From Sthenelais limicola (taxonomy: Eukaryota; Annelida; Polychaeta; Phyllodocida; Sigalionidae): a DNA stretch of 64,000 nucleotides. Location: NCBI GenBank assembly GCA_942159475.1, contig OW804095.1, forward strand, positions 90,719,740-90,783,739, in the 5' to 3' direction. Position 1 is the first letter of the stretch; each line of letters begins with the position of its first letter. Positions 46,736-55,770 of this stretch are shown here, piece by piece. Position numbers and translations under genes: made by a program. The notes beneath the pieces are model-generated. The model was not told where the DNA came from, did not search any database, and worked only from the letters and a program-made list of their open reading frames with translations.

Positions 46736-47847
46736 TAAAATGCTGGCCATGAATACCAAATTCCATATTAAAATGTTTCCATGCCAACCGTGACCAAGGA
46801 AACAAAATTCAAGACTGGGTCTATCGCCAAAAACAATCAGCACATCAAAATACACCTATATGCCAAAATTCATGCTTCTATGAAAAAATGCCCAATTATG
46901 TTGCTAATCAACAGACATTTACCCTCCAATTCTGATTCCCTATCAGCCAATCAGATTTCAGCTAATTTGCATGCAAAGGGCCAAAAATGGCTAAAATCTT
47001 GAAAAAAATAATTGGCATGCTGTCTTGTCCTTATCAGCACCCTCAAAAAACTCTATTAAAATAAAATGACCTTGATGGGAACAGAAAATGACTTGACAGG
47101 CAGGTCTTATGTTCATACCCAGGGGTAGGCTACTCTGTCCTGGAAGTATATACAAGGGCCAATACAAGAGTAGCTTACAAGGGTCGTAGCCATGATATTG
47201 AGTCCATGTTTGTGGAGTCATACCACAGTAACTATGACAACCAATGAATATTTCTATACATCAAATTAAAGCTAAGGAGCTAGGCTATCCATTCAATATA
47301 TTTAATCATTTTTAGTGCCCATGATTCATGAGCAAAATCAAAGAGTAAAATTGGACCCATATTGACTCATTTTTCAGAGGGTATCTGGTTGCCATGGTTA
47401 CCAGAAAATTCTTAGAATAAATTCATGAGCATAGTATGATTGCTCTTTAAGAATGCTTTGTTTTGATATATAACATGATAATAAAAACAGAATATTTCTT
47501 ATTTGGTACCCAAAACATTCCATTTTTTTATTTAGTTGCCATGGCGACCAAGTTCTATATTTCCAAGATGTTGGACCCAGTCTAAATGAAAGAGCGTAAA
47601 ATTCTGTATAGGAATCAATCCTCAAAACATAATACCCCTGCAAAAAATTGGGCTGATGTAACTATTAAAGCCAGATTCCTTATTAGAATGTTTCCATAGC
47701 AACCATCACCAAAGAAACAAAATTCCAGATTGGGTCTATAGCTAAAATTGATCAGCACATCAAAAAGTACCATTATGCCAAATTTCATGCTTTTATGAAA
47801 AAGTGCACAATTAGTCCAATATTTTGGGCTTATCTACTGGACTAAAA

Positions 47848-48075
47848 GGTCTATATGAAGTGACACGGTTACCCTATGGTATCAAAACAGCGCCTCACAT
47901 CTTTCAGTCCATCATGGACCAAATACTACAAGGTATTCCTGGTGTCTGTTGCTACATAGACGATATATTGATAACCGGACCATCAGATGAAGAACACCTG
48001 AGGAGACTCAAGCAGGTACTTGAACGCTTGGAAAAGTTCAATGTCAGAGTCAAGAGGGAGAAATGTTCCTTCATG
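47848..48075 (+). pseudogene. Ty3/gypsy reverse transcriptase, continuation after the insertion
   Basis: The frame resumes with GLYEVTRLPYGIKTAPHIF (motif B) and CCYIDDILITG (motif C, YIDD), then a helical segment ending KREKCSFM at 48,075. The next bases are the inverted LTR piece, which supplies an immediate TAG stop (48,076-48,078). The loop and helices after YIDD are normal for Ty3/gypsy RT, and everything beyond is missing. Motif A is on the other side of the inserted element, so this copy could not encode an active RT. Confidence 0.85.
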
Positions 48076-48117
48076 TAGACAGAGGTGGCACCTCCTGTGG
48101 CGGCAGCATACACTACA
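48076..48117 (-). repeat. inverted partial LTR forming the right end of the gypsy copy
   Basis: These 42 bp are the reverse complement of 38,933-38,974 with one mismatch. They end CACTACA, exactly at the target duplication GTAGC (48,118-48,122). They begin directly at the break in the RT frame. Confidence 0.85.
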
Positions 48118-48246
48118 GTAGCCTTCTGGCCGGTAGGGGCGTGACGAATGTGTGGCTGAATGAGCCAACTTTAACTCACAAATTCGACAATTTATGCTTG
48201 TCAATTTTACAACGGAACTACCCATGGTAACTAATTAAACATATAC

Positions 48247-48407
48247 CCCGTTCTAAAGAACCCTTTAAGCTTAAGTAGAACCCTAGAATTGACAAAGAAC
48301 CCCGATGGTTCTTGGAGGAACCCCTGATGATCCTGAAGAACCATTTTAGATGTTGAAGAACCCTTAGGTTCTTTGAGAACCTTAATGAACCCTTTTTTCT
48401 TAGAGCG
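48247..48407 (-). repeat. array of GGTTCTT/AAGAACC palindromes, right part
   Basis: About ten GGTTCTT or AAGAACC-like heptamers occur here, and the block ends CCTTTTTTCTTAGAGCG, the inverted form of the CACTCTAAGAAGAAACGG start at 36,662. It may be the right arm of one element whose left arm is 36,662-37,040. Confidence 0.65.
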
Positions 48408-48409
48408 TT

Positions 48410-50360
48410 TAGTAGGCCTACTGCAGGAAAATGATCTGGAAGGCTTGCGCATCACAATATAAATGATCGATTAATAGAATCAAACAGATTGATTTCAGCA
48501 GTATTTCTGATATCACACAGTCTGTGCCAAACACTGAAATTTCTAATTGAGGTTTGAAGCAAACAATTGTAATTTTAAGTAAGGAGAAATAGTCTGCCAT
48601 CAATCCGCAATCGGCATGTTCGGCGCACCTCTTCTGGTAGAATAATTACCAATAATTTCATGAAACCTGGTAGGACTTTACTATATATCTTGCTAACAAC
48701 TTGATAAAAACACTCATTGTTTTCAGCAAATGAATGAGAACAGAGTTAAAGTGACCTGTTGCTACTTGCTGAGTGCTATTTTGTGGTAGCTCAAAATAGC
48801 GAGATCTGTGACGCATAAATTAATCCTTCACTATTCAATTATTCTATGCCCAACAACATACACAAGAAATATATATAATATCGGTATACCCTTTTCTGTC
48901 ATTGGTAGCTTCCACACTCTGTGGACCTGTACTATTCCAATCGTTAAAATGTTGTTGACATAATACTAATCATTAATTTTACATATCTTTGTTGATGGAC
49001 AATGGAAAATATCACCAAAATGTGTGAAAGTTTGTTCAATAAGATTGTTTAAAAACATCAACAACAGTCGTTCATACTCGGAAGACAGCAAGTATCAATT
49101 CATCCATTATTAAGTGGCTTTCTATTTACTGGTGGGGATCTGTAGCATCACCAGAAAAATTGCCCTCGCCTGTTAGAATTGTTAGTTTTGCATAACCTAC
49201 TTATAATAAAACAATTTGTATTTATTTATTTTACTAACGACTGATATTGTCAATCGGTGTCAGGTCCTGACATTTAACCAGCTAACTAACTCTAACTGCA
49301 TGGCCTTATAGAGACGAAACACCTATAAAACTATCCAGAATCCAAAGTGTATACATTTACTGGCTTCGGGTCAATAGCATAATTCTTAGGGCCCACCGCT
49401 TGTTAACCAGCAATCCCTTGCCAAAGACCACGATCGGACTGTGGTCCATCAGGTCTGGTCATCTGGTGGTAAAAATCCCTTTCTTCCTACATTCGAGTAG
49501 GGAAGAGAATTCGAAGGAAGGCGAGGCACCAGGGCCTGATCTTGCCAACTTAATCGCGTCTTTGGTATTAACGCTTTCACCCGACCGAATCATCTAAACC
49601 TTCCGGAAATGACGTAAGTAGGCGGAAGCTTAATGTCAAAGCTTGACAGGCCAAACTTGGCTCGGTAGACCGGCGGCGAGGATATCTTGAGAACGATCTC
49701 CAGCGGTGACAAGTGAAAAGGGAGATGATGGCCACCGACCCTGGATACTATTAGACCCGGTTCAAGAGCCACAGCCGCATTGATCAGAAGCTTCAGTGCT
49801 TAGCTCAAGACTGCCCGAGATATTTATATATCAAAGGAACTATAGTGGGAAAGAGAAGTTTCTCAACTTTCGTAACGCAGGTCTACACGTTCTTGGGGAA
49901 ATGGTATCAAATGGTAGAAGGTCCCCCTGCATTCATGCTTTAATACCATGTTACCACCATGTTACCCTCCTCCGGTTTATCTGTCTTGGTCGGTATATAT
50001 GTTATATGTATATTATACACATATAACAACAATGGTATATCACCGTAAGGTGAGTCGTGGTTATTTTACTGTGAGCTAATAATACTTAAATGATACCTCA
50101 AAAACATGTAACCATGCCTGAATAAAGACCAGTTCAAAAAAATAATATGTATGATATATACATATATAGCGATTGGGATTTCACCTCTAGGTGCATCATA
50201 AAGTCAGTTATATTTCTGTCTGGATCATCTGATATTAGGGGTACATTAATGTAGCTACCTTCTCCTAAACCAATACGAACTTCAAAAAGAGATAATTCAC
50301 TGACCCTAGCATGTCGCATGATACTCCTTTTATGCCCACATAATCAACAATTCCCAACAT
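48410..50360. other. unassigned intergenic sequence
   Basis: No gene or clear repeat was recognised. The part from about 49,390 to 49,800 is richer in G and C. Its short frames on both strands show no motif. Confidence 0.4.
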
Positions 50361-50367
50361 GGAATTC

Positions 50368-50386
50368 TTTTTTTTTTTTTTTTTTT
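50368..50386 (-). repeat. 19-T run, possible poly(A) tail of a minus-strand retroposon
   Basis: An isolated run of 19 T at the low-coordinate side of a G/C-richer segment (50,387-51,110) would fit the poly(A) tail of a minus-strand retroposed copy. No frame, family or target duplication could be identified to support it. Confidence 0.3.
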
Positions 50387-50389
50387 CAC

Positions 50390-51945
50390 CAGTCCTAGAT
50401 CACCTCAATGGCAGTCTTCCTCTAGTACCTGGACCTTTATGGAGAAAGCAGAGCATGGGGGAGAAATTGGCCACTCTGTCTTGCTAATATACACAGACCC
50501 CCTGCGAAAATAATGAAAATGCAGTAAAAGTGATTGGCAAATCAGCCTAGGTACCTAGGAGATGGAATGGCGGAAGGTATGAGGAGTGTATAGTGATGTG
50601 TCAGGAAATGTCGGTTCTTATGGTGCATAACTATGGATACCGCCAGCAAATATACAGGACCATCACATAACAAATCGATGAATGACCCCTTTTTTCAGGC
50701 ATTCCTAGATTTTCTGCATTATTATATGAACCCCAGCAGTGGGGGAATATTGGCATAGATCAGCATGGAATTGGGTCTATGCCAGAATAAATTGAGCAGT
50801 TTCGAAGACGCAAAGGAGAGTATGGAACAGGTCATGGGTTCCGAGTCATCAAAACCAGGGGTTTTGCTGGGTCATGCGGGTCTTTCCCAGAGGACTATAG
50901 AATCATTGCACCCGAGAGTTTACCAAGGATCTTGGTCTCAATCAGCTCATTTCCTGATGACCCTGCTCTTGTTTCCAAGACTCAGGACATTCCTGCGACC
51001 CCAAGGGACCGCTTGGAGAGTTAATGACACCCCCTTAAAGATAGGCCCGCCAATCGCATGGACCTACATTCAATATAGGGGTGACAACGTAAACATACTT
51101 CCATGACGGAATGCCTATTTCGCATGCATACTGGCTACTAACGGAAAACGAGACAAGACTAATCAAACTGTAATTCATTCTGGAGAGCTTGATTACCTCT
51201 TTTTATGCTATGTTGTTTACGTAAGCGAGACCAATTAACTATGAACTCGCATAGCAAGTTAGAGAGCTAAAACGGAATGATTCTTTCTCAGTTAACAGCC
51301 GTAGCCAATAGTTATGCACATACCCTAATACTTTGTGATACTTCTCCCAAGCGAGTTAAAGAATCTCAACAAGACTCAAACCCCAGGTGGATCAATTGGT
51401 GGGTCGATGTATCAGGTCTTGTTGCACATAGGGTTCCACCGAGCATATGGGATGTCCATTGTCTTTCTGACATAGCCGATACTGGATGGAATGTGTGGCT
51501 CTTTATCTAACCATTGGGGACCGTGAACGGGAAGAGCACCTAGTATAACCCACAATGCTGTATTGATTATTTCATTATCCCCTACAATTGTTGGAAGTAC
51601 TGTGTACGGAAGCCCAAAATAGTCACTAAATACTTTTTGAAAATGGTAGAACAAAAATATGAAAAAGTATATATTTATAATTATCTGTAATAGAGAAAAC
51701 GAAATCGAAAATGTTTAAAAAAGATGACAGTTCAGGAATGAAACCCAAATTCGATGAGATCTCACAAAATCTCATGCCTATCAAATGCATAATGAGATCT
51801 CACTGACAAAAAGTGATGCCTAATATTGCTGCCTTTGAATATTATTCACTTTGGTAGTTTTTCAATCTCAATGCAATTCTAACTGCACTATTTTGTATAA
51901 CTTGCAACTTCCTAAGGAGATTTTCTGATGTTATATTTATTATAT
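50390..51945. other. unassigned sequence
   Basis: A 113-residue plus frame at 50,765-51,106 has mixed composition but no motif I recognise, and neighbouring frames are no better. I see no other structure. Confidence 0.35.
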
Positions 51946-51947
51946 AC

Positions 51948-52025
51948 AAGCAAAGTACCCGTCTGGACGGTCACCCTCTTCCTCTCTCCCTGCCTCGCCA
52001 CCTTTTCTCTCCATGCCTCTCCCCC
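51948..52025. repeat. pyrimidine-rich repeat unit, third (partial) copy
   Basis: AAGCAAAGTACCCGTC and GACGGTCACCCTCTTCCTCTC match the opening of the unit at 5,655-5,700, followed by a short C/T tract. The copy is cut off where the palindromic MITE begins. Confidence 0.6.
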
Positions 52026-52026
52026 T

Positions 52027-52440
52027 GCGACGAATTTTGCCTGTTGGCGCCGTTTTTTACCTATAGTGGAGTTCCGCTATAATAGGGCGACTCCACTATA
52101 GAAAAAAACGGCGCTAACAGGCAAAACGTGTCACGGACATGCCTAAAAATTGTTTGCAACACTTTTTCCGGTGTCGTCGTGCAAAAATCACTAGTGGAAG
52201 AGGGGTAAAATAGGTTGTCGGCAACAAATTTATTTGTTGCCAACAATTGCAAAATATCTAACTTGATTATAGGGCGACTCTCCACTATAGGTAAAAAACG
52301 GCGCCGACAGGCAAAATTTGTCGCCGACATGACTAAAAATTTGGCGCACACAAATCTCTAGTGGAAGAGGGGTAAAATAGGTTGTCGGCAACACATTTAT
52401 TTGTTGCCAACAATTGCAACATATCTAACTTGATTAGATA
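52027..52440. mobile_element. palindromic MITE with 167-bp tandem duplication
   Basis: An inverted repeat spans about 52,027-52,134: GCCTGTTGGCGCCGTTTTTT at 52,039 faces AAAAAACGGCGCTAACAGGC ending 52,122, with TATAGTGGAG/CTCCACTATA inside. The right half is then repeated directly with a 167-bp period (AGTGGAAGAGGGGTAAAATA at 52,193 and 52,360). Each unit also holds a hairpin, TTGTCGGCAACAAAT against ATTTGTTGCCAACAA. No coding frame is present. The boundary of the whole element, and its family, are unclear. Confidence 0.6.
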
Positions 52441-52499
52441 TTTTGTTGCAAAAAATTCGTCGCAGCCGTTTTTTGCCGTTTTTTCCATAGTGGAGTCCC

Positions 52500-53075
52500 T
52501 GCATTAGATATTTGTTCCCACAGTCCATTTGTCGGTGCTGCGCCTGGCCAGTGGAGGAGCTGTAAAAAAGTGTTGCAGCTAAATTTGTCGGCGCTGCAAC
52601 AAAATTTGTGACCTTGACCTGGAAGACCTGGACTTGCGGCCAATCACAGCCTTGGCTACAAGCCTATGCTCTAAATTTCAGAAACACAACACTAGCACGT
52701 GGGTGCCTAGGCGGCCAGTTGAATGTAGGAATATGGTTTACTGTGGTGCGCGGCTCTGGATTAGTATTCGCTAAACCGGAGCCGGGCGCCGCAGCTGTCA
52801 TGCTTACGACAACCAGGGTTTAGTAAGACGCTTGAGTTTGAGTTGCGCTGGTCGCGGCTGTACTGGGTACACCAAGGTTTGACCGACAGAGGTCGTTGTT
52901 GTCTGTATGTTTTACTTATTGTATATGTGATGTGTCACTATTGTATTTGCTTATGACTATATACACCCGCCGCTGTTGGTGCATTATGTTTGCTTGTTAA
53001 TGTCATTCCCCTCTAATGTGAGAGGTTGCTTCACAACTGTGGACAACCCGGGGAGTTGAGTGAGATAGTGAGATA
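52500..53075. other. unassigned sequence
   Basis: A further GGAGTCCCTGCATTAG block near 52,490 and CAACAAAATTTGT near 52,590 resemble MITE pieces. Otherwise I recognise nothing here. Confidence 0.35.
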
Positions 53076-53083
53076 TTCATTAA

Positions 53084-53416
53084 CCCATTCAGGCCGCATA
53101 TTGCTTTAAAGCATTCCCATGCGTGTGGCCGCGTATTGCCTTAAAGCACTCCCATGCGTAGGACGCGTAATGCGTAAAAGCACTCCCACGCACAGGATGC
53201 GTAATGCGATAAAGTTATTCAATGGTGGCGACGTAACAGGCCGTCCTTAAGCTACATGACATTATTAGAATGTGCGTCATCCGGAGAAAAGTGGACGCGG
53301 TGGAGCGTCGTCCTCATGTGATGTGTATATGTCAGACAGATGTCATCAAATGAATGTTCTTTCCCGCGCTTGGTCATCAAGCAAAACGCAACGTTCGCAG
53401 TGCTGTCCTGAATGGG
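53084..53416. mobile_element. 333-bp TTAA-flanked MITE (piggyBac-like)
   Basis: TTAA at 53,080-53,083 and 53,417-53,420 flanks a segment whose ends read CCCATTCAGG inward on both sides (perfect for 10 bp, partial to 16). TTAA duplication and C-run termini are typical of piggyBac-type elements, though other TTAA-using superfamilies exist. Inside the left half are three to four imperfect 40-43-bp units with TTAAAGCANTCCCATGCG. A 66-residue frame that runs through it is not considered real. Confidence 0.6.
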
Positions 53417-53424
53417 TTAAACGT

Positions 53425-54130
53425 GTGAGCTGGCAAGATCCTGTCGTTGTCGTTGTTCTTGATTTGACTTGATTGAGTATCCATAGTCGCTTAAGATTGT
53501 CATTCGGACATTACAATTTGATTCTTGATCTTTCACCTCCTTCTTGCAGGTCTTAGAATTTTCTTCGCAACTTTCTTCGCAACTTTTCCATCAAGCTCAT
53601 CTTCTGTGTCTACGTCAGCCTCCACAGTTACGGGAGTAGAAGGTAGCTTAGCCGGCTTAGTCTTCCTCGTACGCTGGCGAGTCTTGGGCTTAGCCAATTG
53701 CCACTCAGCTGCTTCCCTTCTCTCCCTTCATGTCGTAAAAACAAACAAAAATTCCTTTACTGTCACTATCTGTCACTATCGGCTGTACATGACCAGATGT
53801 ATGAGTGCGTGTGTACCTATGATCTTTGCACAGATGTGTTTTGCGGTTATTATTGGGCTGAACCACTTAGGATTGTTTAATTTAATTGTGTGATGTTCAT
53901 GCTCCGCATGGTCTATAAACAATTTCAGGCAGTGCCAGATACGAAAACCAGTATAGAGTAGTCTGCTGTGACTGCACCTGTGGGTGTGCGGACCCGGAAG
54001 AAAACCTTGGGTCTTGCAAAGGTACCTTGTTAATGATTAAGTGGCATATGTGACTATAAACTGAACCAGTGTTTATATGTGTCATTTCTAGACTAATTTA
54101 CTAACTGTTAAGGTAAGAGTTTCTCCACAA
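53425..54130. other. unassigned sequence
   Basis: The 122-residue plus frame at 53,525-53,893 begins with hydrophobic, Ser-rich sequence but has no recognisable motif. Nothing else is seen. Confidence 0.35.
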
Positions 54131-54154
54131 ACAACTGATTCAGACTTTTGTTTT

Positions 54155-54232
54155 GAAGCATTTTTATTTTATAATGAACCCAACGCGTTTCGACCGGTGG
54201 GGGTCTATGTCAGGGGTGTCCGTAGAATGTTA
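54155..54232 (-). ncRNA. Penelope-type terminal sequence with hammerhead-like core
   Basis: On the minus strand the sequence reads CCCCTGACATAGACC, a 6-base loop CCCACC, GGTCGAAACGCGTTGGG and then an AT-rich end with AAAATAAAAATGC. CTGA, a 4-bp stem (GACC/GGTC) and GAAAC are the elements of a type I hammerhead ribozyme core, and Penelope-like elements are known to carry such motifs near their ends. The CUGA is followed by CAUA instead of NGA, so this copy is probably inactive. Cleavage cannot be inferred. Confidence 0.45.
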
Positions 54233-54499
54233 CAAGTCTGCCTTATATAGCCGATTGATGTGTACACAAGTGTACACATGTGTAGATCATAGGTGAGCGA
54301 TTTGATTAGTTAATGAGTTAAGTAGGGATTAGAGTAGTTGAAATCGTGTTGAATGATAGAGATACAAGAGTATAAATTGAATTTTTATTATTTTAACATA
54401 ATATTATATAATATGTGAAATGTTAAGATGAGTAAGACGGGATCTATAATTTCAACTCCCTATTTGAACTTTAACAATAGATATATAGCATTTAGTGTT

Positions 54500-55687
54500 T
54501 GAGTCTTGATGTCTAGGTGTCTTCTATGTACGGTGTAAGTAACCATGTTGCTAGAGAAGCTTGGCGAAAGTCTTGCCAACTTCATTGTCTAGTGATTTGA
54601 TAGATAGCATCAAGTGATAAAGGGACCTCGATATGCCCTCTATTGGTTGGGTCATGTCGAAGTCATCCATCTGAGGTAGGGTGATCGTGTTGCCCTCGTC
54701 GTGGTCATCAGCTGTTTGTGATGAGTGGAAGTCCAAGCTTCTCTTGGAGGAGTGTTGTCCTGGAGTAGGAGTTTTGGTGGGTGGGGTGGATATGGGAGAG
54801 CACTTAGGCTGATAGGGCTTGCTGCTGTTTGAGTTGGTATCATCTAGTTGGGGGGATACGTTAGTGGGTTTTAGGCAGTCAGCATATCAGGAGGGGATGG
54901 TGACCACTGATTTTATATTGGGGGAGACTTCACCGTGTCGGGGTTGGTGCAAAGTGGTGGTTAGAGAGACATAGTCTCCATCGGCGAAAGCAAGGGGGTG
55001 TGGATAGCGATGCAGGCGGGGCTGGATGGGGGAGTGACAATGGACTCTGTAGTTAAGATGGTCAGATCTGCGGCGGCTAGGTGACCTGTTTTTAGTGTGG
55101 TCATGTCTTCTTCTATGCTGTTCAAGAGAGCGATGATTTCTGCCTCCTTCTGTTCTCTGATAATATCCCGATCTGAGAGGGGAGCGGGACCGGTGATAAC
55201 TTTGGCGTGGACAAGAGTCGGCTGATGGTCGGCTCCTATGGCTGTTTGATCTGCGGTGGGCGTGTCTGTGGTCTGTTGAAATCTCCATAAGGGGTTGGAT
55301 GTTTTCTTCCCTCGATCCACTAGGCTTAGTTGTGCCGTTTGTATCTGTGGAGGGGAGATAAGGGTTTGAGTGTTACTAGAATTAGCATAGGTCGGTGTAT
55401 ATTCAATTGGAGATATGACAGCAATGGTTGGTGGAGGGGATTGTGTATGTTCACGGTCGAGTGTGCTCGCGGGTTCCGCATAGAGTTTGGTGAGATAAGA
55501 ATGGGTGGGCAGAGTGGGCGTGACGCTTTAGAATCCAAACGCGACTGAATCCTTTATGACAGATGTTGCAAATGTGACTTTTCTTACCTAGCATAGAGTG
55601 ATTAGCATTCAGGTGATCCAGTATAATCTTGGGATCGTTATGGAGCCATGTATTGCAGAGCGTGCATTGGTAGACTGCCTCCATCAT
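54500..55687 (-). pseudogene. broken ORF with two C2H2 zinc fingers, probably of a retroelement
   Basis: The first 78 codons (55,687 to about 55,455) encode two C2H2 fingers, CTLCNTW.. with DHLNANH, and CNICHKGF.. with KRHAHSAH. A frameshift near 55,460 leads into a second frame (to 54,961) with a Pro/Thr-rich linker and a short helical block (REQKEAEIIALLNSIEEDMTTL). A further frame (to 54,551) is acidic and ends SIKSLDNEVGKTFAKLL. Its position next to a Penelope-type end suggests an ORF1 of a retroelement. I cannot name its family, and a host-gene fragment is not excluded. Confidence 0.5.
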
Positions 55688-55710
55688 GTACGGAGTCAGA
55701 GCTGTGGCTT

Positions 55711-55770
55711 CGAATGTTTACAACTTTGAAAAATGCGCTTCAAATGTTTACAACTTTGAAAAACGCGCTG
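55711..55770. repeat. 30-bp tandem duplication
   Basis: Two 30-bp units containing ATGTTTACAACTTTGAAAAA are adjacent, differing at four or five positions. They lie just upstream, in the minus sense, of the zinc-finger ATG. Confidence 0.8.

Larger units (their letters stand above)
41156..47844. mobile_element. long-inverted-repeat DNA element, copy 2 of TAGTCC type, inserted in RT
   Basis: Both termini read TAGTCCAGTNGATAAGCC inward, and AAA flanks the element (41,153-41,155 and 47,845-47,847), a 3-bp target duplication. Counting AAA once brings the two RT pieces back into one reading frame. The arms (about 41,156-42,150 and 46,740-47,844) are about 1 kb with many small differences. The right arm carries a second, inner copy of the terminal block about 915 bp away (46,745-46,890 against 47,640-47,800). 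No transposase frame is visible. Without the nested LINE the element is about 3.5 kb. Confidence 0.8.
38933..48117 (+). mobile_element. mag-like Ty3/gypsy retrotransposon copy with an inverted LTR end; hosts nested insertions
   Basis: The copy is flanked by GTAGC on both sides (38,928-38,932 and 48,118-48,122), a 5-bp target duplication typical of retroviral-type integration. Its left end is an LTR starting TGTAGTG. Its right end is the first 42 bp of the same LTR in inverted orientation (48,076-48,117, one mismatch with 38,933-38,974), so both outer termini read TGTAGTG inward. Between them are gag, protease and part of reverse transcriptase. RNase H, integrase and a normal 3' LTR are absent. 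Without the nested element the copy is about 2.5 kb. Confidence 0.8.

Noticed and set aside
54887..55288. Arg/Ser-rich minus frame resembling an SR protein
   Set aside because: It is an alternative frame of the zinc-finger ORF's second part. The other frame has the more balanced composition and continues from the fingers after one frameshift.
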